Assembly (NCBI GenBank): GCA_900553705.1
Contig: USEK01000096.1
Coordinates: 1-5,739, forward strand
Direction: 5' to 3'
Length of the DNA: 5,739 nt
DNA from: an uncultured Collinsella sp.
GTDB lineage: Bacteria; Actinomycetota; Coriobacteriia; Coriobacteriales; Coriobacteriaceae
This document shows positions 4,531 to 5,739 of this stretch, piece after piece. The translations under genes and the position numbers were made by a program. Below the pieces are notes generated by a model, which had not been told where the DNA came from, searched no databases, and was given only the letters and a program-made list of their open reading frames with translations. The number at the start of each line of letters is the position of its first letter. Positions within the stretch are counted from its first letter, which is position 1.

Positions 4531-4561
4531 GCGCCCGCTTGCTGGGGGAGCAAGCGGGCGC
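4531..4561 (-). terminator. Intrinsic terminator of the PASTA kinase gene
   Basis: GCGCCCGCTTGC (4531-4542) and GCAAGCGGGCGC (4550-4561) form a perfect 12-bp stem with a G-rich 7-base loop. On the minus strand it is followed by TTCGTTTTTG, a clear T tract. It lies 52 bases after the kinase gene stop. Confidence 0.88.
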
Positions 4562-4613
4562 CTGTGAGCGAATATGTTTTCGGCGAGAGCCGTGATGAGC
4601 GGTGGGGTGGCGA

Positions 4614-5739
4614 CTAGTTGGTCGTACCGGAATCGTCACCCGTGCCCGAGCCAGAGCCCGAACCCGAGCCAGAAAGTGCGACCGTCAGCGTAATCGTGCT
4701 GTCGGTGGACTGCTTGCCAGTGGGGGAGACGCCCGTAACGGTGGCATCCTCGTTACCGCTTACGGGATTGCCGTTCTGGTCACAGAAGCCGATGTTATAG
4801 AAACCGGCGTTGTTGAGCGCGGTGACGGCGGCGGAGATGCTCTTGCCGTACAGGTTGCCCGGAACACTGGCCTTGCCGGACTTCTTGGCAATGACGACGG
4901 TAATCGTGGCGCCGGGCTTCTGCTTGCCACTGGGGTTCCAGCTGATCACGGTGCCCTCGGTAACCGAGTCGTTCTCCTGGTAGCTAACGTCGACGCCAAA
5001 GCCTGCCATATCGAGGGCGTTGCGCGCCTGGGCCTCGGTCATGTCGGTCAGATCGGGGACGGACGTGGTATCCGGGCCGCTCGAGACCTTGTACGAGATG
5101 GTCGTGCCCTTCGCGACTTCCTTACCGGCTTCGGTGCCCTGCTCAAAGACCTGGCCCTCATCGGCCTCGTTGGCCTCCTCGGAGGCGTTGCCCTTCAGGC
5201 CAACGCTTGCCAGCGCGGCCTCGGCCTGGTCCTTGGTCAGGCCGACAAGCCGGGGAACCTCAACCTTCTCGGAGGGCTTGGGACCCTTGGAGATTACCAG
5301 GTTCACCTTGGTGCCCTTGGCCTTCTTGGTGTTGCCGTTGGGCGTCTGCTCGGCGACCTTGCCCTCGTCGACATCGTCGTTGTAGCTTTGGTCGATGGTG
5401 CCGACCTCGAGGCCGGCTTCCTTGATCAGCTCGACGGCAGTCTGCTGGTCCTTGCCCAGCACATCGGGCACGGTGACCTGCTCGCCGCCAAAGAGTCCTG
5501 TGGCAAAGGCCACCACGATGCCGATGACGGCAACGGCTGCCACCACGGCGGCGATGATCTTGTTCTTGTTGGATTTGGGCTTTTCGACCTCGTAGGAGCC
5601 GGTGGAGCCCGAAACCGAGCTACGGGCGGTATTCTGGCCGCTCACGCCCGAGACGGGACGCACCATGGCGCGCGTCTGATCGGAAAGCTCGCGAGTCTTG
5701 GTGGCGCCCAGCTCACCGGGGGCACCGATGATGCGCGTG
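4614..5739 (-). CDS. pknB: PASTA-domain Ser/Thr kinase (PknB/Stk1 type), C-terminal part
   Basis: In-window are 374 codons of an open frame that runs off the right edge. No Shine-Dalgarno precedes the internal ATG at 5666 and the frame stays open above it, so the start lies outside. After a Thr/Arg/Ser-rich linker comes a lysine patch (KPKSNKNK), one membrane helix (about 37-60 counted from the Met at 5666, IIAAVVAAVAVIGIVVAFA) and four extracellular PASTA repeats (about 64-129, 136-197, 202-262, 267-331). A Gly-Ser/Asp-rich tail ends in GTTN. This is the membrane-anchor and sensor half of PknB-family kinases, which bind cell-wall fragments and control division and wall synthesis by phosphorylation. 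The kinase domain is not seen, so a kinase-less PASTA protein remains possible. It is chromosomal, convergent with the tRNA remnants, and has its own terminator at 4531-4561. Confidence 0.88.
   Translation of the reverse strand, partial: TRIIGAPGELGATKTRELSDQTRAMVRPVSGVSGQNTARSSVSGSTGSYEVEKPKSNKNKIIAAVVAAVAVIGIVVAFATGLFGGEQVTVPDVLGKDQQTAVELIKEAGLEVGTIDQSYNDDVDEGKVAEQTPNGNTKKAKGTKVNLVISKGPKPSEKVEVPRLVGLTKDQAEAALASVGLKGNASEEANEADEGQVFEQGTEAGKEVAKGTTISYKVSSGPDTTSVPDLTDMTEAQARNALDMAGFGVDVSYQENDSVTEGTVISWNPSGKQKPGATITVVIAKKSGKASVPGNLYGKSISAAVTALNNAGFYNIGFCDQNGNPVSGNEDATVTGVSPTGKQSTDSTITLTVALSGSGSGSGSGTGDDSGTTN

Noticed and set aside
4231..4617. Plus-strand 128-residue frame over the tRNA remnants
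   Set aside because: It is a translation of tRNA fragments and terminator hairpins, with a repeated motif caused only by the 69-bp duplication.
4614..5666. PASTA protein starting at the internal ATG at 5666
   Set aside because: No Shine-Dalgarno precedes it and the frame continues open to the window edge with linker-like residues.

Overview
The window looks like the end of a draft contig from a GC-rich actinobacterium. Gut Coriobacteriia such as Collinsella are the best guess. That rests on the overall style: GC-rich genes, a PASTA-type kinase next to a tRNA-Arg locus, and an excisionase / DnaB-like ATPase / MobC gene order. It is inference, not proof. The first 54 bases are not biological: they are a Nextera P7 adapter with an 8-base index, left untrimmed, so the contig is cut off at base 55.

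From 55 to about 4335 lies most of an integrated mobile element, probably a mobilizable, plasmid-like one. Reading leftwards from 1742 is a tightly packed minus-strand operon: a small excisionase-like DNA-binding protein, a DnaB-type RecA-fold helicase/ATPase, a MobC-like ribbon-helix-helix relaxosome protein, and a small exported or membrane protein that runs into the adapter. A relaxase gene would be expected next but is off the contig. Diverging from this operon is an unrecognised 248-residue gene (2000-2746, + strand), a cargo candidate. It converges on a complete tyrosine integrase (2798-4075, - strand) across a shared hairpin.

Upstream of the integrase is a dense non-coding control region. 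A 24-bp-arm hairpin touches the integrase Shine-Dalgarno. A 14-bp-arm hairpin directly abuts it and has an extended alternative form that competes with the first. The motif GGGTAG recurs five times in both orientations, and an AT-rich stretch follows. At 4291 the sequence switches abruptly into the 3' half of a tRNA-Arg(CCU), from anticodon loop to CCA. This marks the right-hand attachment site; the complete tRNA should sit at the unseen other end of the element.

From 4336 onwards is chromosome, or older integration debris. The last 69 bp (tRNA T loop to CCA plus a terminator-like hairpin) are repeated 127 bp downstream with two mismatches. A 23-bp inverted copy of the tRNA variable-loop/T-arm segment lies between the two copies. 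A strong terminator (4531-4561) then serves the minus-strand gene that fills the rest of the window: the membrane-anchor and four-PASTA-domain part of a serine/threonine kinase, whose kinase domain is beyond the right edge.

The modules fit together as follows. The integrase and excisionase would insert and remove the element at tRNA-Arg(CCU). The ATPase and MobC would act on the excised circle in replication or mobilization. The 2000-2746 gene is either cargo or a regulator. No CRISPR array, rRNA or transposase is visible.
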